Part shown: piece by piece, positions 41,665-50,150 of the stretch
Numbering within the stretch: the stretch's first letter is position 1
Layout: each line of letters begins with the position of its first letter
Assembly: GCA_031551755.1 (NCBI GenBank)
Contig: JAVBNE010000001.1
Location: forward strand, 46,156-110,155
Direction: 5' to 3'
DNA length: 64,000 nt
Source of the DNA: JAVBMU01 sp031551755
GTDB taxonomy: Bacteria; Actinomycetota; Actinomycetes; Actinomycetales; Cellulomonadaceae
The notes under the pieces: model-generated
Databases searched by the model: none
What the model saw: only the letters and a program-made list of their open reading frames with translations
What the model was told of the DNA's origin: nothing
Made by a program: the position numbers and the translations under genes

Positions 41665-43451
41665 AGCCGAGAGAACCCCGAGTCCGCGGCGAGTGCGGAC
41701 TGGACCGTATCGATCGCCCGGAATGCCTCGCGTAGCTGCCTGCGTTCGAGCGGGTCGAGCGCGTCCGGCTTCAAATAGCCGGAGGGCTTGTCGCCGGCCT
41801 TGATCGCGCGCGCCTGGTGTTCGGCGAGCACCGTCAGGGCGATCTTGTAGCCACCGGCGAGCATGTCCCGCTGATCCTCGCTGAGCAATCCGGCGCCGGC
41901 GGCTCGATCGAGGCGTTCGAGGGAGGAGCCCGAGACGTCGCCGGTGCGCAACGCGAGCCAGCGCGCCGCTGAGCTGACCGGGACCAAGGCGCCCTTCTTC
42001 AGGTCGAGGTAGCCGCGGTGTTCCCCACTGTGGTTGACCACGAAGTCGCGGACGAACCCCAACGGCGGGCGGCGACTCAGAGTTTGGCGGCCGAGGATTC
42101 CCAGGAATGTCTCGTGTGCGACGGCGGCCGAGACAGCTTCGATCAGGACGGATGCCTGCCCACCGTAGACCGGTCTGCTATCGGCGACGATCGAGGCCAT
42201 GGCCAGTACTCCGGCCTCGGCGTCCTGTTCGAACCAGTGGGACACGGCCGCGCGCCACTGGTCCTGTGAACGGTTGAAGAGGGAGTTGTCGGCATTCGCA
42301 CCGCGATCGCAGGTAGCCAGACCGGTTCTCTCGACCAGCCGCAGTACCCGTGAGGCATGGGCCAGGTGGTCTGCCGGGTCGCCGTCATACCAGCAGACGG
42401 CGGTGTCGACGTCGGAGCCGGGAAGCGGCTCACGACGGGCCAAGGACCCCTGCACTAACCAGGTATCGGGTCGCGTCACCGACTCCGGTGCGGGGGTCAG
42501 CTCCACGGCGCGGCGCAGGATCGCATCGACCACTCCGGATTGCAGGCGTGCGATGTACTCGATGGGCAGGCCGCGCCCGACCAGCTCGATGATCGACGGC
42601 ATCACGAGCGCGCCGGCCTCCGCGAGTTCATCGGAGGTCCGGGCGCGCTTCACAGCCCCTCGGACCACGACGGGATCGCGGAGTTCGGCCGAGGCGACGT
42701 CGACGACGCGCACGACTCCGACCGGGTGGTCGCGGGGGTCCACCACGACGAGGTGATGGATTCCGGCCTCAACCATCGTCAGGTAGGCATCGCCCAGCAG
42801 TGCGTCGGAACCGACCGTCAGCGCGGGGAAGGCGGCGATCTCGCCGACCGGCGCCGTGATCTGGTGTTGTCCGGTGGCGACCGAGCGGCGCATGTCGGAG
42901 TCGGTGACGACACCGATCGTGCCGTCCGGCCGGGTCACCAGGGAGCATGAGTTGCGCGCTTCGCTCATAGCCTTGGCGACGTCGACGATCGGTGTGCCGG
43001 CCTCGTGGATGATGACCGGGCGCATCGAATCGGCGACCCCGCCATGGGCGACGTCGAAGAGCCGTTCGGTGCGCACCAACTGGCTGGCGTGGCTGATCGG
43101 GGCCAGCTGCTGAGCTTCCCGCAGTGATTCGGGGAGCGGCACGAGGTAGACGAGGCTGTCCTCGGCGGCCTTGACCGTGTTGGCGTACGGCAGTCCCGCG
43201 CGCACTGTGTTCATGCTCAGCAGTTCGCCGGGCTCGACCTCGTCGACGACCGCCCCGGTCGGGCCGATGACGTTCAGCTTGCCGACACGCACCACGACGG
43301 TCACCCCGAGGCTGGGTTGCCCGACGTCGACCACCCCGTCACCGGCGAGGTAGTACCGGACGTCGATGGCCGTGGTGAGTTGCCCCAGCTCCTCGGGGTC
43401 GAGGTCGCTGAAGGGCGGATACATGCCGAGGAAGTCGGCGATCTCCTTCAT
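41661..43451 (-). CDS. DUF294 nucleotidyltransferase-like protein with cNMP-binding-like and CBS domains
   Basis: 596 residues. Order: cyclic-nucleotide-binding-like barrel (about 10-130, with VGKLNVIGPTGAVVDEVEPG), CBS pair (about 145-260, IIHEAGTPIVDVAKAMSEAR and VGVVRVVDVASAEL), then a GlnD-type nucleotidyltransferase core (LVQGSLARREPLPGSDVDTA, where GS and the Asp pair would bind metal) and DUF294_C substrate-binding helices. Family members are predicted to sense nucleotides and modify a partner protein; no target is proven. It lies 40 bases downstream of the permease gene and so is probably in its operon. Confidence 0.85.
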   Translation of the reverse strand: MKEIADFLGMYPPFSDLDPEELGQLTTAIDVRYYLAGDGVVDVGQPSLGVTVVVRVGKLNVIGPTGAVVDEVEPGELLSMNTVRAGLPYANTVKAAEDSLVYLVPLPESLREAQQLAPISHASQLVRTERLFDVAHGGVADSMRPVIIHEAGTPIVDVAKAMSEARNSCSLVTRPDGTIGVVTDSDMRRSVATGQHQITAPVGEIAAFPALTVGSDALLGDAYLTMVEAGIHHLVVVDPRDHPVGVVRVVDVASAELRDPVVVRGAVKRARTSDELAEAGALVMPSIIELVGRGLPIEYIARLQSGVVDAILRRAVELTPAPESVTRPDTWLVQGSLARREPLPGSDVDTAVCWYDGDPADHLAHASRVLRLVERTGLATCDRGANADNSLFNRSQDQWRAAVSHWFEQDAEAGVLAMASIVADSRPVYGGQASVLIEAVSAAVAHETFLGILGRQTLSRRPPLGFVRDFVVNHSGEHRGYLDLKKGALVPVSSAARWLALRTGDVSGSSLERLDRAAGAGLLSEDQRDMLAGGYKIALTVLAEHQARAIKAGDKPSGYLKPDALDPLERRQLREAFRAIDTVQSALAADSGFSRL

Positions 43452-43491
43452 GATCGTCGACTTCCTCGGGCCTCGTCACTCGCGGGCATCG

Positions 43492-44961
43492 CTACTTACG
43501 GATCAGCGGTTTGATCGCGTCGCCCGCGGGTGTGTCACTGTGGAGGTACGGCTTTGCGGTGACCATGTAGAACAGGCCGGTGCCGATGACCACCAGGGCC
43601 GACAGCGCCACGAGCCAGGTGTCATACCACTTCAAGGTGGTGTCCCACGGCCAGGCGATGGCGGTGATTCCGATGATTCCCCAGGTGAGTGCCGCGATGT
43701 TGACTGGCAGCCCCCACTTGCCGAGGCGGAACCTACCCGAAGGCTCCCAGCCCTTGAGCCGGGCCCGCAGGGCGGCGAGGACCACCATCTGGAAGCCCAG
43801 ATAGATGCCGATCGCCGCGAAGCCGATGATCTTCGTGACCGCGTCCTCGGAGACCTTCGAGCCGAGAACGATGATGGCCGGAATGACACCCGCCAGCGCC
43901 AGCGCGAACGGTGGCACGTGACGGGATTGCCAGAAGACCCCGAGCACCTTGTGGCCCATGATCATCTGGTCGCGCGAGTAGGAGTACACGAGCCGGCTCG
44001 CGGCTGCCTGCAGACTGACCAGGCAGGACAGGAACGAGATCATCACGATCGCCAGGATGACCTTGTAAACCGGGCCGAAGGCCTCCATCAGCAAGTGGGT
44101 GACCGGATCGGTGTCCTCGCCCGCGATCACGGCAGGAATATCAGGGACTGCCAGCACCAGGCAGAAGGCCACGAACGTCGCGGCGAACCCACCGATGTAG
44201 ATGGTCATCCGCATGGCCTTGGGGATCTGGATACCGGGGTTCGGGACCTCTTCCGCGACATCGCCGCAGGCCTCGAAGCCGTAGTACTGGAAGACGGCGA
44301 TCAGGCCGGCCGCCGCGAACGCGTAGAAGTACGGCTTACCCCCACCGGCTCCCATTGAGTCGAAGAACACGGTGAAGTCGTAGTGACGACTCGTGGTGAG
44401 AAGCCAGATGCCGACGACCAGTGCGCCACCGAGTTCGGCGATGAAGCCAACCAGTGCCGCCGTCGTCACGATCTTGGTACCGCCGAAGTTGATCAGCAAG
44501 GCTGCTGCCAACAAGATCAGCGCCGTGATGATCATGTTGTTCACCGAGTTCTCCATGCCGAACAGCGCGGTGAGGAACGGACCCGCACCATAGGCGATGC
44601 CGCCGATCGAGGAGAACAGGGCTGCCATATATATCCAGCCTGTCATCCATGCCCAGCGCCTGCCCCACAGTCGCCTGGCCCACGGGTAGACCCCGCCGGC
44701 CACGGGATACTGCGACACGACCTCGCCGAACACGAGGGCGACCATGAACTGGCCGATGCCGACGATGAGGAAGGCCCAGACCATCGGAGGTCCCCCCGTG
44801 GCCAAGGAGGTGGCGAAGAGGGTGTAGACCCCCACCACCGGCGACAGGTAGGTGAAACCTAGCGAAATATTCCCCCACAGCCCCATCTCGCGGCGAAACT
44901 CGGACGTATAGCCGAGCGCCTCAAGCTGGGCGGCATCATCGTCCAGATGCTCCTTTGACAT
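43492..44961 (-). CDS. APC-superfamily amino-acid permease
   Basis: 489 residues with about 12 membrane spans. It starts with LEALGYTSEFRREMGLWGNISLGF, the family entry, then GGPPMVWAFLIVGIGQFMVA and GEVVSQYPVAGGVYPWARRL. The layout is that of the eukaryote-like ACT branch (GABA, choline, amino acid). The substrate is unknown. It is head-to-head with the GntR regulator 45211, and its promoter sits at 45015-45043. The two downstream genes share the transcript. Confidence 0.88.
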   Translation of the reverse strand: MSKEHLDDDAAQLEALGYTSEFRREMGLWGNISLGFTYLSPVVGVYTLFATSLATGGPPMVWAFLIVGIGQFMVALVFGEVVSQYPVAGGVYPWARRLWGRRWAWMTGWIYMAALFSSIGGIAYGAGPFLTALFGMENSVNNMIITALILLAAALLINFGGTKIVTTAALVGFIAELGGALVVGIWLLTTSRHYDFTVFFDSMGAGGGKPYFYAFAAAGLIAVFQYYGFEACGDVAEEVPNPGIQIPKAMRMTIYIGGFAATFVAFCLVLAVPDIPAVIAGEDTDPVTHLLMEAFGPVYKVILAIVMISFLSCLVSLQAAASRLVYSYSRDQMIMGHKVLGVFWQSRHVPPFALALAGVIPAIIVLGSKVSEDAVTKIIGFAAIGIYLGFQMVVLAALRARLKGWEPSGRFRLGKWGLPVNIAALTWGIIGITAIAWPWDTTLKWYDTWLVALSALVVIGTGLFYMVTAKPYLHSDTPAGDAIKPLIRK

Positions 44962-45014
44962 CCCTGTTCCCTTCGATCACATGCACCGGCACCTCTGGCG
45001 GGTCAGTGTGAGGT

Positions 45015-45043
45015 AAACTACAAGCTCATATTTCAAACCACAA
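45015..45043 (-). promoter_or_regulatory. Promoter of the permease-DUF294-exonuclease operon
   Basis: On the minus strand TTGTGG (45038-45043), 17-base spacer, TAGTTT (45015-45020). The two near-identical CTTGTGG and CTTGTAG sequences in it could be half-sites for the divergent GntR protein. A TAGAAT at 45145-45150 may be the -10 of the gntR side. Confidence 0.55.
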
Positions 45044-45210
45044 GTCCGTCCACCAGGCAACTTCCCGCGAAGGGCCTTGGGCAGCGCAGAGCGGCGCTCC
45101 TGGGCTGCCGGTTCTTCGTGGGGTGTTCGCGCTGTACAACGCACTAGAATCGGGCGGGGGCGTGGCACGAAACCTCGCCAAATGGACGATGAGAAGGGTC
45201 AGACGGGGCC

Positions 45211-45966
45211 ATGGCAGGAACCTCGACCACTGCGCGACGTGCCGTGTTCGCGCCCCTGGAGACCGGCGGCAGGGTCGAGGCGGTGATCGAGCGCCTTGAG
45301 GGCGCGATCAGTCTGGGTCTGATCCCCCAGGGCGAGCAGCTGCCGAGGGAGACCGAGCTGGCCTCCGCACTCGGTGTGTCCACGCTGACGTTGCGCGAGG
45401 CGCTTGCGCAACTGCGCTCCCAGGGATTGGTCGAAACCCGGCGCGGACGCGGGGGAGGTAGCTTCGCGAATGCCCCGGCCTCCTGGGACCAGGACCGCAG
45501 CAGCCACCGCCTCCAGACTCTCGGCGCCTACGAATTGCGGGACCTGGGCGACCTGAACCTGGCGATCTCCGGCATGGCTGCGCGACGTGCCGCCGAGCGC
45601 GCCTCCGATGAGCAGATCGCCCGCCTGGATTCGCTGGTCGAGGCGATGGAGAAGGCGCAGCAGCCCTCGGCGCGAAGACAAGCGGACGGCCGGTTTCACG
45701 TCGAGGTGGCGGCTTCCGCGCAATCGGTCCGGTTGGCGACTTCGACGATGAGCCTGCAGGCCGAGTACTGCGACCTGCTGTGGATCACCCCGGCTGCCGA
45801 CGAGGAGGGCGGGCAGTTCCACCAGCGCATCACCCAAAGCCATCGCACGATCGTTGACGCCATCCGCGGGCGGGACCCCATGCGGGCCCGCAAGCTGGCG
45901 GAAGACCGCGCCGAAATAGGGGTCGAACGTCTGTTGCATCTCTACTATCTGCTGACGCAGGATTAA
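45211..45966 (+). CDS. GntR/FadR-family regulator (FCD domain)
   Basis: 251 residues. The N-terminal winged HTH: GLIPQGEQLPRETELASALG, VSTLTLREALAQLRSQGLVE and TRRGRGGGSF. The C-terminal FCD domain has helical metal- and acid-binding parts, including DGRFHVEVAASAQSVRLA and SHRTIVDAIRGRDPMRARKL, where the His residues would hold a metal. FCD regulators commonly respond to organic acids such as lactate or glycolate. Head-to-head with the permease and upstream of a hydroxyacid dehydrogenase operon, it could sense that acid. Confidence 0.9.
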   Translation: MAGTSTTARRAVFAPLETGGRVEAVIERLEGAISLGLIPQGEQLPRETELASALGVSTLTLREALAQLRSQGLVETRRGRGGGSFANAPASWDQDRSSHRLQTLGAYELRDLGDLNLAISGMAARRAAERASDEQIARLDSLVEAMEKAQQPSARRQADGRFHVEVAASAQSVRLATSTMSLQAEYCDLLWITPAADEEGGQFHQRITQSHRTIVDAIRGRDPMRARKLAEDRAEIGVERLLHLYYLLTQD

Positions 45967-45970
45967 CGGC

Positions 45971-46801
45971 ATGGTTGAACAGGGGACGCCGTTGTGGGCG
46001 TCAGAGGCCCCTGGACTTCACGATCCGCTGGCAGTCGCCAGCGGGATCGGACAGGCCATGGGAGATCTGCGGGATTCTCTCGGCCAGATCGAAAGTGCGG
46101 TCTTGGAGGTGTTGCGGCACCGTAGCCCTGCCGCGCGCCCGGCGCGCAGCAGTGACCTCAGCGTGCTGCAACCGCTGGTCCAGACGATGCTGGACGACTA
46201 CAAGGGCTGGATCTGCGGTGCAGGTTTCGTGGCCGAGCCGGGAGTGCTCGCGGACTGCACCTACTGGCTGGAATGGCGCACCGAATCCAAGGGTGGCAGT
46301 TTCTCCCGACTTGAGGTCACCCTGGACGAAAGCGACATCGCCAAATACGACTACTTCAACGCCGCCTGGTTCCAGCGCCCGCGCTGCGGGGCTGGCGCAA
46401 CGCTCGCCGGACCCTACGTCGACTGGGGGGGCGTCAACAAGTACCTTGTGACGCTGTCCTTGCCGGTGCATCACGAGGGCTTGTTCCTGGGGATCGTCGG
46501 TGCCGACATCCTGGTTGAGCGGGTCGAGGGAATGCTCCGCCGTGCCGGCCGCTCGATGAACATGGCGGCAACCATCGTCAACGAAGACGGGCGGATCATC
46601 GCCTCCAGCATCCCGCGACTGCATCCCGGCGTTCTCATCCGTGGTATCGACATCTCGGTGGTGGACGGTGAGAACGCGGCGCCCGGCATTTTCGCCTACC
46701 GCTGTGGACAGTTGCCGTGGACGTTGCTCGTCGCGCCGCCGGCCTTCCCGGTGCAGCAGTTGCTCGACGGGGCGGACTCGGCCTCCAAGGCTGTCAGCTG
46801 A
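45971..46801 (+). CDS. Soluble cache-domain ligand-binding protein
   Basis: 276 residues with no membrane span and no signal peptide. The C-terminal two thirds resemble a dCACHE/PDC sensor: DYFNAAWFQRPRCGAGATLA, GPYVDWGGVNKYLVTLSLPV, GLFLGIVGADILVERVEG, and TIVNEDGRIIASS. Cache domains usually lie outside membranes of chemoreceptors and kinases; here the module stands alone in the cytoplasm. It starts 4 bases after the gntR stop, so it may present a ligand to GntR, or sense it for the permease. Confidence 0.78.
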   Translation: MVEQGTPLWASEAPGLHDPLAVASGIGQAMGDLRDSLGQIESAVLEVLRHRSPAARPARSSDLSVLQPLVQTMLDDYKGWICGAGFVAEPGVLADCTYWLEWRTESKGGSFSRLEVTLDESDIAKYDYFNAAWFQRPRCGAGATLAGPYVDWGGVNKYLVTLSLPVHHEGLFLGIVGADILVERVEGMLRRAGRSMNMAATIVNEDGRIIASSIPRLHPGVLIRGIDISVVDGENAAPGIFAYRCGQLPWTLLVAPPAFPVQQLLDGADSASKAVS

Positions 46802-46957
46802 TCCTGTAGCCGTGTTTCCGCATGGCCGCCGCACCCGATGCTCGCGGCCGGAGTGGTCCGCGAGCGCCTACCGGCACCCGGCGGATCTGTGGGTCAACCT
46901 GGCGCTTCACACGGGCAGTCCCGACTAACCCGGGCCTTCGCTTGAGCCGATCCTTAG

Positions 46958-46971
46958 TAAGGCTCGCCTTA
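46958..46971 (+). promoter_or_regulatory. DtxR/IdeR-like iron-box palindrome
   Basis: TAAGGCTCGCCTTA is a perfect inverted repeat and resembles the DtxR/IdeR core TTAGGCTCACCTAA. It sits 5 bases upstream of the -35 box of the FAD/Fe-S/Etf operon. Iron control of an operon rich in Fe-S proteins would make sense, but this is inference. From 46802 to 46957 I see nothing else. Confidence 0.4.
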
Positions 46972-46976
46972 GAACT

Positions 46977-47007
46977 TTGACATATAGAACTAAGTTCTAT
47001 TGGATAA
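46977..47007 (+). promoter_or_regulatory. Promoter with 17-bp palindromic operator for the dehydrogenase-Etf operon
   Basis: A perfect -35 box TTGACA (46977-46982) is followed by the palindrome ATAGAACT-A-AGTTCTAT (46984-47000) and a weak -10 region (TTGGATAA, 47000-47007). A protein bound to the palindrome would block RNA polymerase. Its owner is unknown; the GntR protein upstream is the first candidate. Confidence 0.6.
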
Positions 47008-47068
47008 GGGCTACGGTCCCACGGTCGCCTCGGGACCGGCCGATCCGAGTAGCAAGGAGGCACTCCAC

Positions 47069-48598
47069 ATGACGGTGACTACCTCCTCTGACCTCAGCGC
47101 GATTATCGGAGAGTTGAAACGCGCGCTGGGCGACGAGTACGTCATGACTGACTACCACCAACGGGCGCTACGCACCGCGAGCGCGTCCCCCATGGGTCTC
47201 CACCTGTGGCAGGACCTGCTCCCGGATGTCGTGGTCATGCCCGGGTCGACCGAAGAGGTCGTCGCGGTGGTGAAGGCAGCGAATAAGTACGGGGTGCCGA
47301 TCGTGCCCCGTGGCTCCGGGGCCGGATTGGCCGACGGAGCTCAACCCGCGAGACGCGGCATCGTGGTCGATATCAAACGGATGTGCGAAATCCTGGAGAT
47401 CGACGACGACGACATGACGGTCACCGTTCAGCCCGGCATCAACATGCAGGAGCTGAACAAGGTGCTGCGGCCGCTGAACGTCTGGCTCCCGGACGACCCG
47501 GCCTCGTACCCGGTGAACGTCCTGGGTGGCCGGATCGGCTGTTCCGGGTGGAGTCTCATCGGCTCGGGATACGGGCACCTGCCGAACCTGGTGTGCTCCA
47601 TGGAGGTCGTCACCCCCACGGGTGAGGTCATCCGGGTCGGCGAGGGCGGCGGTCGCAAGATCCGCAAGTCGAGCGTCGGCTACCGGCTCAAGGACCTGTT
47701 CATCGGGCACCAGGGCACGCTCGGCATCACAACCGAGGTGACGCTCGACCTAGCCCCGCGGCCAGAGGCCGAGCTCCCCGTGTTCTTCGCGACCAAGACC
47801 TTCGACGAAGCGCACCGGATCCTGCACGGCTTCAACCATTCCGGCATCAGGTCGATCGCGGGCATGTTCGCCTTCGACGAGTGGAAGGTCGACTTCCTGC
47901 GTCGTGACGACGAGGCCTGGATTCCTTTGCCGAGCTGGGCGAAGTCCGCCGTCGCGCTGTGCCTCTACGGCACCAACGAGGAGGTGGACGGGGTCCGCCA
48001 GCGGGTCTTCGACATTGGCAAGTCCGCCGGTGGCGTCTACATGGGCCAGGAGGTCAGCGAGGGCGACTGGGCCAGCCGTCATGACCGTTACCACCTCGCC
48101 TACCACGGCAGGAACAAGACCAAGGACAAGATCAAGCTCATGTCCTGGTCCTGCGAGGACGCGGCGATCACCTGGAGCCAGCTGCCCGCAGTGCGGCTGA
48201 AGTGGCACAAGATCATCGCCGACCTGACCGAGAAGCACCCGGAGCACTTCGACGACTGGGGCATGTTCGCGGACATCGGGAACCCGTTCCGGGCCTGGGG
48301 TGACTACCTCACGGAAATCGACATCGGCGTCAACGAGCAGGAGATGACTCCGGAGATCTGGAAGGACTGGGTCCAGGCCAAGATCGATATTGCCCGGGTC
48401 TCGCTCGAACACGGTGGGTCGATCTCCATGGCACACGGTGGCACCCGTGAAGGTGAGGTCGACGTGGCCTGCTACGAGGAGCTCGCCGAAGGCCAGTTCG
48501 ACCTCATGAAGAAGATCAAGCGGATGTTGGACCCGAACAACATCATGAACCCGGGTAAGTACCACCTGGACGAGGCCTATGAGGAGGCACAGGGATGA
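47069..48598 (+). CDS. FAD-linked 2-hydroxyacid-type dehydrogenase (GlcD/D-LDH-like)
   Basis: 509 residues, VAO/PCMH-type flavoprotein. The FAD domain has DVVVMPGSTEEVVAVVKAAN, PIVPRGSGAGLADGA and GIVVDIKRM, then IGCSGWSLIGSGYGHLPNLV and DLFIGHQGTLGITTEVTLDL. The C-terminal FAD-oxidase part ends in KRMLDPNNIMNPGKYH. Relatives oxidise D-lactate, glycolate or D-2-hydroxyglutarate. The substrate-binding residues cannot be assigned by eye. ATG at 47069 has AAGGAGG 8 bases upstream; the longer frame to 47000 lies in the promoter. The stop overlaps the next gene. Confidence 0.88.
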   Translation: MTVTTSSDLSAIIGELKRALGDEYVMTDYHQRALRTASASPMGLHLWQDLLPDVVVMPGSTEEVVAVVKAANKYGVPIVPRGSGAGLADGAQPARRGIVVDIKRMCEILEIDDDDMTVTVQPGINMQELNKVLRPLNVWLPDDPASYPVNVLGGRIGCSGWSLIGSGYGHLPNLVCSMEVVTPTGEVIRVGEGGGRKIRKSSVGYRLKDLFIGHQGTLGITTEVTLDLAPRPEAELPVFFATKTFDEAHRILHGFNHSGIRSIAGMFAFDEWKVDFLRRDDEAWIPLPSWAKSAVALCLYGTNEEVDGVRQRVFDIGKSAGGVYMGQEVSEGDWASRHDRYHLAYHGRNKTKDKIKLMSWSCEDAAITWSQLPAVRLKWHKIIADLTEKHPEHFDDWGMFADIGNPFRAWGDYLTEIDIGVNEQEMTPEIWKDWVQAKIDIARVSLEHGGSISMAHGGTREGEVDVACYEELAEGQFDLMKKIKRMLDPNNIMNPGKYHLDEAYEEAQG

Positions 48599-49827
48599 GC
48601 CAGCAGCTCAGCTCCAAGCCGTTCTACGAAGAGCGGATCGAGGGCAAGCAGATCCCCGTTGCATTGGCTCGGGACTGCTACGCGGTCTTCGCCTGCCGGC
48701 ACAAGTTCTGCCGCGAGGTTTGCCCGGTTTATCAAGAGGACCGCAACGAGTCGCACAGCTCCTACGGCTTCCACACCGCGCTGCTCGGAATCTCCGAGGG
48801 CATGGGGGAGCTCGACGAGATGCACGAGACGATCACCAACTGTCTCGAATGCGGAGCCTGTGAGACCCGGTGCCCGAACACGCTGTTCGCCGGTGACTTC
48901 TACGGCACGTCGACCACCACGGTGAACCTGGTTCGCAAGGTTCGCCGCGACCTGGTCGCGTCCGGTAAGGGGTTCGCCGGCTACGAAGAGGTGCTCGCAC
49001 AGGTCGACCGCTACCTCGCATACTTCGACGGCCCGATTGAGGATCTGACCAAGTGGGCTGACGGCCTGGATCTGCCCTTCACGGGCGAGACCATGATGTT
49101 CGTCGACTACTTCAACGCATTCGAGACCACCGACGTGCCGCGCAACGCCGCGAAGATCCTCAAGTCGGCCGGCGTCGACTTCGGGATCCTCGCCCTTCCG
49201 GGTGCGACTCTCGGCGAACTGCTCGACGTCAACCTCGAGAAGTTCATCGAAATGGGCCGCTACAACGTCGAGGTGCTGGAGAAGGCGGGGGCCAAGCGGG
49301 TCATCATTATCAACCCGCATGACTACGTCTACTTCACCCGGGAGTACACCCAGTACATCGGTGAGCTGCCCTTCGAGGTCGTCTACATCACCGACTACCT
49401 CGAGGAACTGGTCAAGGCCGGCACTCTCGACTACTCCCAGAAGGACAAGCCCTTCACCCAGACCGGCACGACGAAGGTCAGCTATCACGACCCGTGCACG
49501 CTGAACAAGATGTGCGGGATCACGGCTTCGCCTCGGGAGCTGATCAACCAGCTTCCTGGTGTCGAGTTCATCGATGTCAGCCCGGTCGCCCAGTGGAGCT
49601 ACTGCTGCGGGAAGGGAAGCGCCAGCTTCAAGATCCTGCACCCCGACCAGGCGTACAAGATCGGCACCCAGCGGCTCGAGGCAGCTGCCGACCTAGGCGC
49701 CGAGCAACTCGTGCTGGCCTGCCCGCACTGCAAGGACCAGCTCACCGACGTGGGTGCCCGGTCCGGCGTCCCGATCGAGCCGGTGCACATCCTGTCGCTC
49801 ATCGCCACCGCGATGGGCCTCGACTGA
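48595..49827 (+). CDS. Fe-S subunit, GlpC/GlcF-like, with one degenerate CCG half
   Basis: 410 residues. The N-terminal di-cluster part is unusual in the first set: C28-x5-C34-x4-C39-x3-C43 (CYAVFACRHKFCREVCP), while the second set is normal (CLECGACETRCP, 83-94). The C-terminal CCG domain is intact: DPC (C301), CCG (337-339) and CPHC (376-379). The first CCG copy (about 160-245) retains fold features but has lost all its cysteines; ALPGATLG stands where CCG is expected. It would pass electrons from the flavoprotein to EtfBA. It is translationally coupled to the FAD gene (ATGA). Confidence 0.85.
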   Translation: MSQQLSSKPFYEERIEGKQIPVALARDCYAVFACRHKFCREVCPVYQEDRNESHSSYGFHTALLGISEGMGELDEMHETITNCLECGACETRCPNTLFAGDFYGTSTTTVNLVRKVRRDLVASGKGFAGYEEVLAQVDRYLAYFDGPIEDLTKWADGLDLPFTGETMMFVDYFNAFETTDVPRNAAKILKSAGVDFGILALPGATLGELLDVNLEKFIEMGRYNVEVLEKAGAKRVIIINPHDYVYFTREYTQYIGELPFEVVYITDYLEELVKAGTLDYSQKDKPFTQTGTTKVSYHDPCTLNKMCGITASPRELINQLPGVEFIDVSPVAQWSYCCGKGSASFKILHPDQAYKIGTQRLEAAADLGAEQLVLACPHCKDQLTDVGARSGVPIEPVHILSLIATAMGLD

Positions 49828-49853
49828 GCCCGAAGGACTGAGAGGAGACTGCC

Positions 49854-50075
49854 ATGAGCAACGACCCCAAGTGGATCGAAGACCATTGGGAGGTCGCCGA
49901 CGGGATTCGTGGTGACACCATTCCGACGCCGTACCAGAAGATGAACGATGCCGAACGGCAGCGGATCATCGCCCAACGGTGGGCCTACCTGGACTTCATG
50001 CACGACCACTTCGCCGATCGTGTCGTCCCGCCACCGGAGGGCGTCGAAGAGGTCGAAACGACCCACTCACACTGA
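49854..50075 (+). CDS. Small protein of unknown function in the Etf operon
   Basis: 73 residues, acidic, with no Cys and a His-ending tail (TTHSH). Blocks: KWIEDHWEVADGIRGD, IPTPYQKMNDAERQRIIAQR and YLDFMHDHFADRV. AGGAG lies 8 bases upstream of the ATG. I do not recognise it. The fixed place between the Fe-S subunit and EtfB suggests a small structural or docking subunit. A short hairpin-like stretch and a good Shine-Dalgarno for etfB follow. Confidence 0.7.
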   Translation: MSNDPKWIEDHWEVADGIRGDTIPTPYQKMNDAERQRIIAQRWAYLDFMHDHFADRVVPPPEGVEEVETTHSH

Positions 50076-50150
50076 GCCCCACTCACGCGGCCGAGGGCCG
50101 GCTCATAGCGGAGCCGGCCGTCGGCCCCCATCAAGACGAGGAGGACCGCA

